NCBI GenBank assembly: GCA_018675395.1 | Contig: JABGYE010000209.1 | Span: 1 to 20,362 of the forward strand | Direction of reading: 5' to 3' | Length of the DNA: 20,362 nucleotides | From: EC70 sp018675395 | GTDB lineage: Bacteria > Verrucomicrobiota > Verrucomicrobiia > Verrucomicrobiales > DEV007 | Shown: in pieces, positions 1 to 8,207 of the stretch | How positions within the stretch are numbered: the stretch's first letter is position 1 | How the letters are laid out: the number at the start of each line of letters is the position of its first letter | Program-made: the position numbers and the translations under genes | Notes under the pieces: generated by a model | Databases searched by the model: none | The model's input: the letters and a program-made list of their open reading frames with translations, nothing else | What the model was told of the DNA's origin: nothing

Positions 1-1059
1 GATTCCATAAGGGAGCAGATAGATGCCCTCGACACTGAGTTGCTTAAACTCCTTAATGAGCGAGCTGATTTAGTGCATCAGGTCGGAGAGATTAAAAAGA
101 AGGATGGAATTGAAATATATGCGCCAGAAAGAGAAGAGAGTTTGCTAAAGAGGTTGGCTGAAAAAAGCGAAGGCAGATTAACCGAAGAATCGATACGTGC
201 TATTTATCGGGAGATAATGTCAGCGGCGCTATCTCTTGAGGAAGATCTCAAAATTGCATATCTTGGGCCTCAAGGCACATGGACTCACCAGGCTGCCATA
301 AGTAAATTTGGTCATAGTGTCAGTTATTCCCCTCAAGAAAGTCTATCTGCGGTATTTGATAAAGTGGCAAGAAAAAAGGCAGATTATGGGGTGGTTCCTA
401 TTGAAAATTCAACAGAAGGTGCGGTCAATCATACATTGGACATGTTTGCAGATTCGCCTTTGAGGATTTGTGCTCAAATATTGCTGCCAATAGAAAATGC
501 ATTAATGGCAAAAGGTCCGCGTGAAGATATAAAGAAGTTATACTCTCACCCTCAAGTCTTTGGTCAGTGCAGAGAATGGCTGCAAAAGAATTTCCCCAGC
601 GCAGATTTGATCGAAGTCTCTAGCACTACCCGTGCGGCGTCTATAGTCGTTGATGAGTCTCATGCAGCGGCATTGGGAGGGAAACTTGCTGCAGAGTTGA
701 ATGGCTTGGATTTATTGGAAGAGAACATTCAAGATCGTGCGACAAATACTACAAGATTTTTGGTGTTGAGTCATAACATGTGTCCTCCGACTGGTAATGA
801 CAGGACATCTGTGATGTTTTCTGTACGTGATAAGCCGGGTTCATTATTTGATGCGTTGCAACCTTTCAATTCGTTCAAAATCAATATGTCTAAAATTGAG
901 AGTAGGCCATCTAAGCAGCGGGATTGGGAGTATTATTTCTTTGTAGATATTGTTGGGCATTGCGAGGATCCGGACCTTGCCCAAGCGCTGAGTGAACTTG
1001 AGGAACACTGTAGTTTTATCAAGGTTTTGGGCAGTTATCCCGATTCTGTAGTAAATTAG
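1..1059 (+). CDS. pheA: Bifunctional chorismate mutase / prephenate dehydratase, 5' end cut by window edge
   Basis: Converts chorismate to prephenate and then to phenylpyruvate, the committed route to phenylalanine, in the cytoplasm. The frame is open from base 1 (DSIREQIDALDTELLKLLNE), so the true start lies a few codons upstream; the TTG at 40 is only an internal codon. Residues 1 to about 85 of the visible protein are an AroQ-type chorismate mutase helix bundle with the NERADL and APEREESLLKRL segments. The prephenate dehydratase domain begins at IAYLGPQGTWTHQAA and includes VPIENSTEG and the NTTRFLVL threonine motif. A C-terminal ACT domain (KPGSLFDAL, then KIESRP) is the usual phenylalanine-binding regulatory site. 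Its first loop reads GSLF where GALV or GSL is common, so feedback inhibition is expected but not proven. About 250 bases separate it from gltB. Confidence 0.95.
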   Translation, partial: DSIREQIDALDTELLKLLNERADLVHQVGEIKKKDGIEIYAPEREESLLKRLAEKSEGRLTEESIRAIYREIMSAALSLEEDLKIAYLGPQGTWTHQAAISKFGHSVSYSPQESLSAVFDKVARKKADYGVVPIENSTEGAVNHTLDMFADSPLRICAQILLPIENALMAKGPREDIKKLYSHPQVFGQCREWLQKNFPSADLIEVSSTTRAASIVVDESHAAALGGKLAAELNGLDLLEENIQDRATNTTRFLVLSHNMCPPTGNDRTSVMFSVRDKPGSLFDALQPFNSFKINMSKIESRPSKQRDWEYYFFVDIVGHCEDPDLAQALSELEEHCSFIKVLGSYPDSVVN

Positions 1060-1308
1060 GCATGTTTTGTTTTCAAAAGTCCTAGAAAAATAAAGAAAAT
1101 TGCTTAAAACCCTAGTTATTAGCGCGTTTTGTAAACCCAATAATTAAGTCTTTTGCTTTCTACTTGGTTTTTAGCTGTAGCTGGTTAGATTACGCGCTCT
1201 TTTTTCAGGTTATCTTGGAAAGGCCAAAACCCGCTATAGCTATATAAAGGATGATTACGGCGAACCGGAACATTCTTAAAATTCAACTACACAATATTGC
1301 AATAAACC
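1060..1308. other. Intergenic region pheA-gltB, probable gltB promoter region
   Basis: No coding sequence is supported here. The region is AT-rich and should hold the gltBD promoter, because gltB has no closer upstream gene. A TTGGAA at 1215-1220 precedes the AT-rich TATAGCTATATAA at 1235-1247, but no -35/-10 pair has 16-18 base spacing, so I do not call a promoter. GCTATAGC at 1233-1240 is an 8-base perfect palindrome. No GC-rich hairpin with a T-run follows pheA. Confidence 0.4.
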
Positions 1309-4300
1309 ATGCCTTTAAGGACATTCCCAAAAAAGCACGGCCTCTACGACCCTTCGTATGAGAAGGATAGCTGTGGTGTTGGATTTGTCGCTAATATGAA
1401 AGGGAATCCGGAGCATCAGATTGTTTTAGATGCTCTTGAGATGCTCGCTAGAATGGAGCACAGGGGCGGTTGCGGATGTGAGGCTAATACGGGTGATGGA
1501 GCTGGAATACTTGTTGGTTTACCTGAAGGTTTCCTAAGAAAAGTTGCAAAGAAAGATCTTAATCTTGAATTGCCTGAAAAGGGTCAGTTCGGGGCGGGGC
1601 TTGTCTTTTTACCGAGAAATGAAGGAGAGAGGAAAGCTTGCATTGATGCAGTGGAAAAAATCATTACAGAACATGGTCAGGTTTGTTTGGGTTGGAGGGA
1701 TGTTCCGGTCTGCACTGATGAGGCGGATGTCGGTCCAGCTGCTAGGGCGGCCGAACCATGCATTAAGCAGCTATTCATAGGTGCAGCAGAAGGGATTGAG
1801 GGTGACGATTTTGAGCGTCAATTATATATCATAAGGAAACGAGCTAGTCATCAACTCAGGTTCGACGAAGAATTGAATGAAAGGTTACTTTTCTATATTT
1901 GTAGCCTTTCTACAAAAGTGATGATCTATAAGGGCATGTTGAATACGGCTCAGGTCATTAAGTATTTTAGTGATCTGGCAAACCCTGATTTCGAGACTCA
2001 TCTTGCTATGGTTCACTCGCGGTTTTCTACTAACACTTTTCCTAGTTGGGATCGAGCGCAGCCTTTTCGTTTCATGAGCCATAACGGAGAGATTAATACT
2101 CTTAGAGGAAATATTAACGCGATGCGATCCAGGGAAGGTACACTTAGTACGGATCTTTTTGGCGATCATCTATCTGAGCTCTACCCGATAATGGAAGAGG
2201 AGTGTTCTGATTCGGGAAATTTTGATAATGCATTAGAATTTCTACTGATGTCTGGCCGTTCTTTGCAGGAGGCTGTCCTTTTGATGGTTCCTGAGGCTTG
2301 GCAAAAGCACAACCAGATGGATCAAAAGAAGCGCGATTTCTATGAATATAATTCATGTATCATGGAGCCTTGGGATGGGCCGGCTTCTATTGTTTTTACT
2401 GATGGCAAATACATAGGTGCCGTTTTGGATAGGAATGGCCTTCGCCCTAGCCGCTACTATTTAACAAAAGATGACCGCGTTATAATGGGTAGCGAAGTTG
2501 GAGTCGTTGATGTTGACCCTGCTGATGTTGTGGCTAAAGGAAGACTTCAGCCTGGCAAAATGTTTTTGGTCGATTTTGAGGAAGGGAGGATGATTCCTGA
2601 TGAGGAGATAAAATCAGAATTTTCTGCTCAAAGGCCATATGGGGAATGGTTAAAAAATCAGCGCATTGAACTCAAGGATATCGATACGAATAAAGATGCG
2701 CCAGGCCTTAATGATGACAATCTTCTGCAAAGAATGCAGGCTTTTGGTTTCACCGCTGAGACTATGCAATTCATGCTATTGCCTATTGTTAACGAAAAGC
2801 GCGATCCACTTGGATCAATGGGTAATGACGCTGCTCTGGCATGTTTGAGTGATAAGCCGAGAATGCCGTATGATTATTTTAGGCAGTTATTTGCTCAGGT
2901 CACTAACCCTGCAATCGATTCCATTCGAGAGGAAGTGATAATGTCTTTGGAATGTTATATTGGCCCTGAAAAGAATCTGCTTGAGACGACTGAAGGGCAC
3001 GCTCAAAGGCTAAGGCTTGATTCCCCCATACTAAGCAATGAGCAGTTGCATGCTTTGAAGGAAATGGATTGCAAAGGATGGAAATCCAAAGTTATTGATA
3101 TTACTTTTCCGAGATCAGAGGGTATCAAAGGTGTAAGAAAAACTATTGATAGAATTTGCAGTGAAACTCAAGAGGCTATTAAAGATGGTTATACTTTAGC
3201 TATTTTGAGTGATCGAGCACTATCTGATGATCGTGTTCCTCTTAGTACATTGCTGGCCAGTGGAGCCGTTCACCAGTACCTTGTTAGGAATGCTTTAAGG
3301 ACTCAGATTGGCCTTGTACTTGAAACTGGTGAAGCGAGGGAAGTCCATCATCATTGTTTATTGATCGGGTATGGTGCGGACGCTATTAATCCTTACTTGG
3401 CCTTTGAAGCTTTGTGGAAAGCTAGACGCGAAGGTTTGACTGCTCCTGAAGAGTTCATAGATGACAAGTCTCTTGTCGATGCATATCTAAAAGGTGTTGC
3501 AAAAGGAATGTTGAAAGTCATGGCGAAAATGGGCATTTCGACTTTGCATTCATATAAGGGTGCTCAGATTTTTGAAGCGGTCGGTTTAAAGAATGATGTT
3601 ATAGAACTTTGCTTTCGTGGAACGGCTAGTCGGGTTCAGGGTCTTGACCTTGATGAGCTTGCCGAGGAGATGTTAAGGCGTCATGCGCTTGGATATCCTC
3701 CTCGTAATGAAGTTAGGTTGCCAACGCTTCCGAATCCTGGAGAATTTCATTGGCGAGCAGATGGAGAGAAGCACATGTGGAATCCAGAATCGATATCCGC
3801 TCTTCAGGTGGCTGCTCGAACAAATAATTTTGAATCATATAAACAATTTTCTGATCATATTAATAACAGCAATAAGGCACTTTGTGCATTGCGAGGCTTA
3901 ATGAATCTTAAGTCTGGTGTGAATGGCGGATCGATTTCGATTGATGAGGTAGAGCCTGCTTCTGAGATCGTGAAACGTTTTTGCACTGGAGCTATGAGTT
4001 TTGGTTCAATTTCTGCTGAAGCTCACGAAGGATTGGCAATTGCCTTAAATCGACTTGGTGGAAAGAGTAACACTGGAGAAGGTGGAGAGGATCCGGCTCG
4101 GTTTGATCCTCTTCCTAATGGCGATTCTAAACGTTCTGCTATTAAGCAAATCGCTTCGGGTCGATTTGGTGTGACGATATGGTACCTGACAAATGCCGAT
4201 GAACTTCAAATTAAGATTTCTCAGGGGGCTAAACCTGGTGAGGGAGGTGAGCTTCCAGGTAAAAAAGTTGACGATAACATTGCACGTATTCGTCATAGTA

Positions 4301-5868
4301 CGCCTGGAGTCGGATTGATTAGTCCTCCACCGCATCATGATATTTATTCGATCGAAGATCTCGCGCAACTCATTCATGATCTGAAAAATGCGAATCGTGC
4401 TTCTCGGGTTAGCGTTAAATTAGTATCTGAAGTTGGTGTGGGCACGGTTGCTTCTGGTGTTACAAAGGCCAAGGCAGATCATATTGTAATAGCTGGAGAG
4501 ACTGGTGGCACAGGAGCTTCCCCCCTTACTAGTATCAAACATGCAGGATTACCTTGGGAGTTAGGTGTAGCAGAAACTCATCAAACCTTAGTGCTTAACG
4601 ATCTTAGAAGTAGAGTGGTTCTACAAACTGACGGGGGGCTTAAGACCGGTCGTGATGTTGTTATTGCCGCGCTCTTGGGAGCTGAGGAGATGGGCTTTGC
4701 AACTGCTCCACTTATCACGATGGGTTGCATTATGATGAGAAAATGTCATTTGAATACTTGTCCAGTTGGTATAGCAACGCAGAACAAAGAATTGCGGAAA
4801 AAATTTAACGGATCGCCCGAGTATGTGGTGAATTATTTATTTATGGTTGCTGAAGAGGCTAGGCAAATCATGGCTGATTTAGGTTTCCGTACAATAAATG
4901 AAATGGTGGGACGAGTTGATGCTCTTGAAATGCAGGAAGCAATTGATCATTGGAAAGCGGATGGGATAGACCTAAGCTCTATACTCACTCCTGCAGAAAA
5001 GCCTCATCCTGATACGGGAACTTACTGCACTGAATCTCAGGACCATGGTCTTGAGGAAGCGTTGGACATGAAGCTGCTTGAACTTGCACAGTCCGCACTT
5101 GAAGGCAGTGAACCGGTTAATATTGAATTGCCTATCATTAATACGGATCGAACGGTAGGAACTATTCTGAGTAACGAGGTTGCCAAGGCTCATGGAGGAG
5201 ATTTGCTTCCAGAAGATACGGTTAAAATAAAGTTTACAGGATCAGCTGGACAGAGCCTTGGTGCTTTCTTGGCAAAAGGAATTAGCATTGAATTGGAGGG
5301 TGATGCTAATGATTACGTTGGAAAGGGTCTCTCAGGCGGCAAGCTTGCTATATATCCGCCAAGGTCTTCAGAATTTATCCCTGAAGAAAATATTATAGCT
5401 GGAAATGTTTGTTTATATGGAGCAACTGCAGGGAAGGCATTTTTCCGTGGGCACGCAGCTGAGCGGTTTTGTGTTAGGAACAGTGGAGCCTATGCTGTTA
5501 TTGAAGGTATAGGTGATCATGGGTGCGAGTACATGACAGGGGGTCGTACCGTAATACTTGGTTCAACTGGACGTAATTTTGCTGCCGGCATGTCGGGTGG
5601 CGTAGCTTACATTTGGGATCCAGAAAATGAATTCCCTCCCAAATGCAATATGGAAATGGTAGAACTTGAGAAGGTCACTGATCAGGAGGATATAGAAGAA
5701 CTTCGATCTTTAATTGAGGAGCATGGAAAACTCACGGGGTCTACCGTTGCTAATGGTATCCTGGATGACTGGAAAAATTCATTAAATGACTTTGTTAAGG
5801 TTATGCCAACGGACTACAAGAGAGTACTTGAAGAACGTAAAAAGGCAGAAAACGAACTTGTTGCATAG
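1309..5868 (+). CDS. gltB: Glutamate synthase, large (alpha) subunit
   Basis: Makes glutamate from glutamine and 2-oxoglutarate as the large subunit of the GOGAT complex, the entry point for ammonia together with glutamine synthetase. The N-terminal glutaminase domain has the catalytic cysteine at residue 22 in DSCGVGFVANM, preceded by a 21-residue stretch that is probably cleaved to expose Cys22. A central domain and the FMN-binding synthase domain follow (MSFGSISAEAHEGLA, then GETGGTGASPL). The 3Fe-4S cysteines are Cys1140, Cys1146 and Cys1151 in CIMMRKCHLNTCPVG. The C-terminal glycine-rich beta-helix domain (GLSGGKLAIYPP, MTGGRTVILG) is complete. The length of 1519 residues is normal for the family. 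The ATG start has no recognisable Shine-Dalgarno sequence, but it gives the expected propeptide length. gltD follows after 17 bases, so the two genes are very likely one operon. Confidence 0.98.
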   Translation: MPLRTFPKKHGLYDPSYEKDSCGVGFVANMKGNPEHQIVLDALEMLARMEHRGGCGCEANTGDGAGILVGLPEGFLRKVAKKDLNLELPEKGQFGAGLVFLPRNEGERKACIDAVEKIITEHGQVCLGWRDVPVCTDEADVGPAARAAEPCIKQLFIGAAEGIEGDDFERQLYIIRKRASHQLRFDEELNERLLFYICSLSTKVMIYKGMLNTAQVIKYFSDLANPDFETHLAMVHSRFSTNTFPSWDRAQPFRFMSHNGEINTLRGNINAMRSREGTLSTDLFGDHLSELYPIMEEECSDSGNFDNALEFLLMSGRSLQEAVLLMVPEAWQKHNQMDQKKRDFYEYNSCIMEPWDGPASIVFTDGKYIGAVLDRNGLRPSRYYLTKDDRVIMGSEVGVVDVDPADVVAKGRLQPGKMFLVDFEEGRMIPDEEIKSEFSAQRPYGEWLKNQRIELKDIDTNKDAPGLNDDNLLQRMQAFGFTAETMQFMLLPIVNEKRDPLGSMGNDAALACLSDKPRMPYDYFRQLFAQVTNPAIDSIREEVIMSLECYIGPEKNLLETTEGHAQRLRLDSPILSNEQLHALKEMDCKGWKSKVIDITFPRSEGIKGVRKTIDRICSETQEAIKDGYTLAILSDRALSDDRVPLSTLLASGAVHQYLVRNALRTQIGLVLETGEAREVHHHCLLIGYGADAINPYLAFEALWKARREGLTAPEEFIDDKSLVDAYLKGVAKGMLKVMAKMGISTLHSYKGAQIFEAVGLKNDVIELCFRGTASRVQGLDLDELAEEMLRRHALGYPPRNEVRLPTLPNPGEFHWRADGEKHMWNPESISALQVAARTNNFESYKQFSDHINNSNKALCALRGLMNLKSGVNGGSISIDEVEPASEIVKRFCTGAMSFGSISAEAHEGLAIALNRLGGKSNTGEGGEDPARFDPLPNGDSKRSAIKQIASGRFGVTIWYLTNADELQIKISQGAKPGEGGELPGKKVDDNIARIRHSTPGVGLISPPPHHDIYSIEDLAQLIHDLKNANRASRVSVKLVSEVGVGTVASGVTKAKADHIVIAGETGGTGASPLTSIKHAGLPWELGVAETHQTLVLNDLRSRVVLQTDGGLKTGRDVVIAALLGAEEMGFATAPLITMGCIMMRKCHLNTCPVGIATQNKELRKKFNGSPEYVVNYLFMVAEEARQIMADLGFRTINEMVGRVDALEMQEAIDHWKADGIDLSSILTPAEKPHPDTGTYCTESQDHGLEEALDMKLLELAQSALEGSEPVNIELPIINTDRTVGTILSNEVAKAHGGDLLPEDTVKIKFTGSAGQSLGAFLAKGISIELEGDANDYVGKGLSGGKLAIYPPRSSEFIPEENIIAGNVCLYGATAGKAFFRGHAAERFCVRNSGAYAVIEGIGDHGCEYMTGGRTVILGSTGRNFAAGMSGGVAYIWDPENEFPPKCNMEMVELEKVTDQEDIEELRSLIEEHGKLTGSTVANGILDDWKNSLNDFVKVMPTDYKRVLEERKKAENELVA

Positions 5869-5885
5869 ACGGTAAAAAAATTAAT

Positions 5886-7469
5886 ATGGGAAAACCTACA
5901 GGATTTATGGAGTTTGAGCGTGAGGCAGTGCCTTATCGTGATCCTCTTGAGCGCCTGAAGGATTATGGGGAAATAAATACAAGCCCTTCTGAATCTCATC
6001 TTCAAACTCAAGGGTCACGTTGTATGGATTGTGGCGTTCCTTTCTGTCAATCGGATAATGGTTGTCCTATTGATAATCTGATTCCTGAATGGAATCACCT
6101 CGTCTATCAGAAGAGGTGGAGGGAAGCCATAGATCGTCTTCACAAAACTAATAATTTCCCTGAATTTACCGGCCGTGTATGCCCGGCGCCTTGTGAAGGT
6201 TCTTGTGTGTTAGGTATCACAAATCCTCCTGTTACTATTAAAAACATTGAGAACACAATTATTAACCGCGCTTTTGAGGAAGGCTGGGTGACTTCGAATC
6301 CGCCAAAGGAGCGCACAGGAAAGAAAATTGTGATAGTAGGTTCGGGCCCGGCCGGATTGGCTGCGGCTGACCAACTTAACAAGGTAGGTCATGAAGTTAC
6401 CGTTTATGAGCGGGCTGACCGGATCGGTGGATTGCTGATGTATGGCATTCCAAATATGAAACTTGATAAGGGCGTTATTGAAAGGCGCATTGAATTGATG
6501 CGTGAATCCGGTGTTAAGTTTGTGACCTGTGCGCATGTTGGAAAGAAGGAGGAATTGGAACCTGGTCATATGACGCAGATCATGGAGGAGAACGGCTGTG
6601 ATATTCAATACATTGATCCGAATGATCTAGTAAAAGAAAACGATGCTCTTCTTATAGCTACTGGAGCCACTAAACCATTTGATCCGACTTCAAGGAATCC
6701 GGGCCGTGATTTGCAGGGAATCCAGTTCGCTATGGATTTCTTGACTCGTAACACTAAGAGTTTATTAGATTCTGATTTAAAAGATGGCTCTTATACATCT
6801 GCTAGTGATAAGCATGTCATTGTCATTGGTGGAGGTGATACAGGTGCAGATTGCATAGGGACTTCTTTGAGGCATGGATGTAAGGACGTCGTCAATTTCG
6901 AACTGTTAGACAAGCCTCCAGTTGAGCGCGCTGAGAATAATCCTTGGCCGCAGTGGCCAAGGATCTATAGGCTCGATTATTCGCATGAAGAAAATAAGGC
7001 AAAAAATGGGGATGATCCTCGTGCATATCATATCCTTGCAAAGGAATTTGTTGATGATGGTAATGGCAGGGTTAAGGGCGTTAAAACGGTTGAAGTTGAT
7101 TGGTCAACTCCAGTCGAAGGAGGGCCTCCATTTAGTGAAATTGAAGGCTCAGAAAAAGAATGGCCAGCAGATTTGGTGTTGCTTGCTACAGGATTTGTTG
7201 GGCCAGAGCTTCAACTAGGAGAGATGTTAGGTGTAGAGACTCAAAATCCAAGGGGGAACTGGCAAACCTTCATTGGTGAGCATGGTGAATTTACTACAAA
7301 TCTTGAGGGTATATTTACTGCCGGAGACTGCCGACGAGGGCAATCCTTAGTGGTATGGGCAATAAATGAGGGCCGTGGCGCTGCTAGGGCGATTGATATT
7401 TACTTAATGGGTAATAGCCTTTTACCTGCTCCTGGGATTACTCAAGGAGGCATAGCTGCGGCCAAGTAG
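5886..7469 (+). CDS. gltD: Glutamate synthase, small (beta) subunit
   Basis: Flavoprotein subunit of GOGAT that oxidises NAD(P)H and passes electrons through iron-sulfur clusters to GltB. N-terminal cysteines for two 4Fe-4S clusters are visible: Cys46, Cys49, Cys54 and Cys60 (CMDCGVPFC, then GCP), and Cys99, Cys103 and Cys107 (CPAPCEGSC). The FAD-binding motif is GSGPAG at 152-157 and the nucleotide-binding motif is GGGDTG at 315-320. AGDCRRGQSLVVWAINEGR near the C-terminus closes the FAD site. At 527 residues it is longer than the E. coli subunit. Part of the excess is an insertion at about residues 218-250, and part is an extended segment around NPWPQWPR and DPRAYHILAKEF. That segment resembles the form found in many other bacteria and in the C-terminal part of the fused eukaryotic NADH-GOGAT. 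NADH versus NADPH preference cannot be read with confidence. Confidence 0.97.
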   Translation: MGKPTGFMEFEREAVPYRDPLERLKDYGEINTSPSESHLQTQGSRCMDCGVPFCQSDNGCPIDNLIPEWNHLVYQKRWREAIDRLHKTNNFPEFTGRVCPAPCEGSCVLGITNPPVTIKNIENTIINRAFEEGWVTSNPPKERTGKKIVIVGSGPAGLAAADQLNKVGHEVTVYERADRIGGLLMYGIPNMKLDKGVIERRIELMRESGVKFVTCAHVGKKEELEPGHMTQIMEENGCDIQYIDPNDLVKENDALLIATGATKPFDPTSRNPGRDLQGIQFAMDFLTRNTKSLLDSDLKDGSYTSASDKHVIVIGGGDTGADCIGTSLRHGCKDVVNFELLDKPPVERAENNPWPQWPRIYRLDYSHEENKAKNGDDPRAYHILAKEFVDDGNGRVKGVKTVEVDWSTPVEGGPPFSEIEGSEKEWPADLVLLATGFVGPELQLGEMLGVETQNPRGNWQTFIGEHGEFTTNLEGIFTAGDCRRGQSLVVWAINEGRGAARAIDIYLMGNSLLPAPGITQGGIAAAK

Positions 7470-7501
7470 CTGGCAGTATTTTTGTTTTGAACTATTTTGG
7501 C

Positions 7502-7536
7502 TCAGCTCAGAATAGCTGATGCTATCTTGAAAGATA
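7502..7536 (+). repeat. Two tandem short hairpins after gltD
   Basis: TCAGCT (7502-7507) pairs with AGCTGA (7514-7519) around a 6-base loop. TATCTT (7523-7528) pairs with AAGATA (7531-7536) around two bases, in practice a 5-bp stem with a TGAA tetraloop. Neither is followed by a T-run, so they are poor intrinsic terminators. They could slow decay of the gltBD message or be chance. Confidence 0.3.
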
Positions 7537-7558
7537 TTAATTCAGATTTATTTTAGAT

Positions 7559-8110
7559 ATGCCACAAGATGTAAATGAGGCATGCCCTTTGTTGCCGTCT
7601 ATTGAGAAACCTGTTACCGCGAAAGATTCCAGAGCCATTGGACAGGAAAGGGGAGAGCCTTTTTACAGAATGTGTCTCCAATATGCGCAAACAAAATGGA
7701 TTAAGGGGTTACCTGCTCAGGCCCTCCTGCAATTGAATCGCGCGATGTCTGCTGATCTTTCAGGTGACGAAGAATATTTACAGCAGTATTCGGTTCCCTA
7801 CGCTTCTGTGAAATGGATTTTAGTAAACCGTCCTGATAAGAGAGGACAATTTCTAGCAAACCCTCGCCGGCATTGGCAGCATTATGCAACGAGAATGTCT
7901 GGTCCGCGTGCTAAAATAAGGACTTGGCGATCTTGGGCTTGTTTTGCAATTGCTTCCCAAGTCTTACCTGATTCTGAATTTCCTAAAGACATGCAGCAAA
8001 TAAAGGCAGAAGAAATAATTATACCTGATGAAAATAAGATTGAAGAGATGCTTGGTCTTATTGGTTTAGTAGGGGAATGCGAAAAATGGAAAAAAGTTAT
8101 TAAAAGCTAA
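7559..8110 (+). CDS. Conserved-looking protein of unknown function
   Basis: I do not recognise a named family for this 183-residue protein. It has no signal peptide or membrane helix, so it should be cytoplasmic. Residues 33-70 (EPFYRMCLQYAQTKWIKGLP, then a helix ending RAMSADLSGD) look like a helical pair. A Trp- and Arg-rich core follows, with NPRRHWQHYATRM at about 101-113 and GPRAKIRTWRSWACFAIA at 115-132. The density of Trp, Arg, His and Tyr in the core suggests a folded, constrained protein with a nucleic-acid- or ligand-binding surface, but that is inference. My impression is of a lineage-restricted Verrucomicrobia gene. The start is the ATG at 7559, 89 bases after gltD, with no clear Shine-Dalgarno sequence. 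It could be the last gene of the glt transcript or stand alone. Confidence 0.75.
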   Translation: MPQDVNEACPLLPSIEKPVTAKDSRAIGQERGEPFYRMCLQYAQTKWIKGLPAQALLQLNRAMSADLSGDEEYLQQYSVPYASVKWILVNRPDKRGQFLANPRRHWQHYATRMSGPRAKIRTWRSWACFAIASQVLPDSEFPKDMQQIKAEEIIIPDENKIEEMLGLIGLVGECEKWKKVIKS

Positions 8111-8169
8111 AATCCAAGAATTAAAGAGCGCTTATTGTCGGTTTTTTTCACACTTCTGATTGTTCCCTC

Positions 8170-8198
8170 TTGACGGTTATTGCTTAGCGGGGAATGAT
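8170..8198 (+). promoter_or_regulatory. Possible sigma-70-type promoter immediately before xylA
   Basis: TTGACG at 8170-8175 (5 of 6 to TTGACA) and AATGAT at 8193-8198 (4 of 6 to TATAAT) are separated by exactly 17 bases. Transcription would begin near 8205, only about 3 bases before the preferred xylA ATG at 8208. That would make a leaderless or nearly leaderless message, consistent with the lack of a Shine-Dalgarno sequence there. Chance matches of this quality are common, so confidence is low. Confidence 0.3.
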
Positions 8199-8207
8199 CA
8201 CGGTCCA

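Noticed and set aside
40..42. TTG as the true pheA start
   Set aside because: The upstream codons from base 1 match the conserved first helix of AroQ chorismate mutase, so the gene begins before the window.
844..1140. Minus-strand frame covering the end of pheA and part of the following spacer
   Set aside because: Most of it is antisense to the conserved ACT domain, and it has no ribosome-binding site or recognisable protein features.
4045..4377. Open minus-strand frame inside gltB, and several similar antisense or off-frame frames throughout the window
   Set aside because: They lie fully inside genes with unambiguous family motifs and encode basic, low-complexity translations with no recognisable domain.
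5886..7469. gltD extra segments as evidence of transfer from a eukaryote
   Set aside because: The same longer form occurs in many bacteria, so it does not imply transfer.
8122..8147. Possible terminator before xylA: AGCGCT followed by a T7 run
   Set aside because: The palindrome is only six bases and cannot form a stem with a normal loop; no longer complementary arm precedes the T-run.
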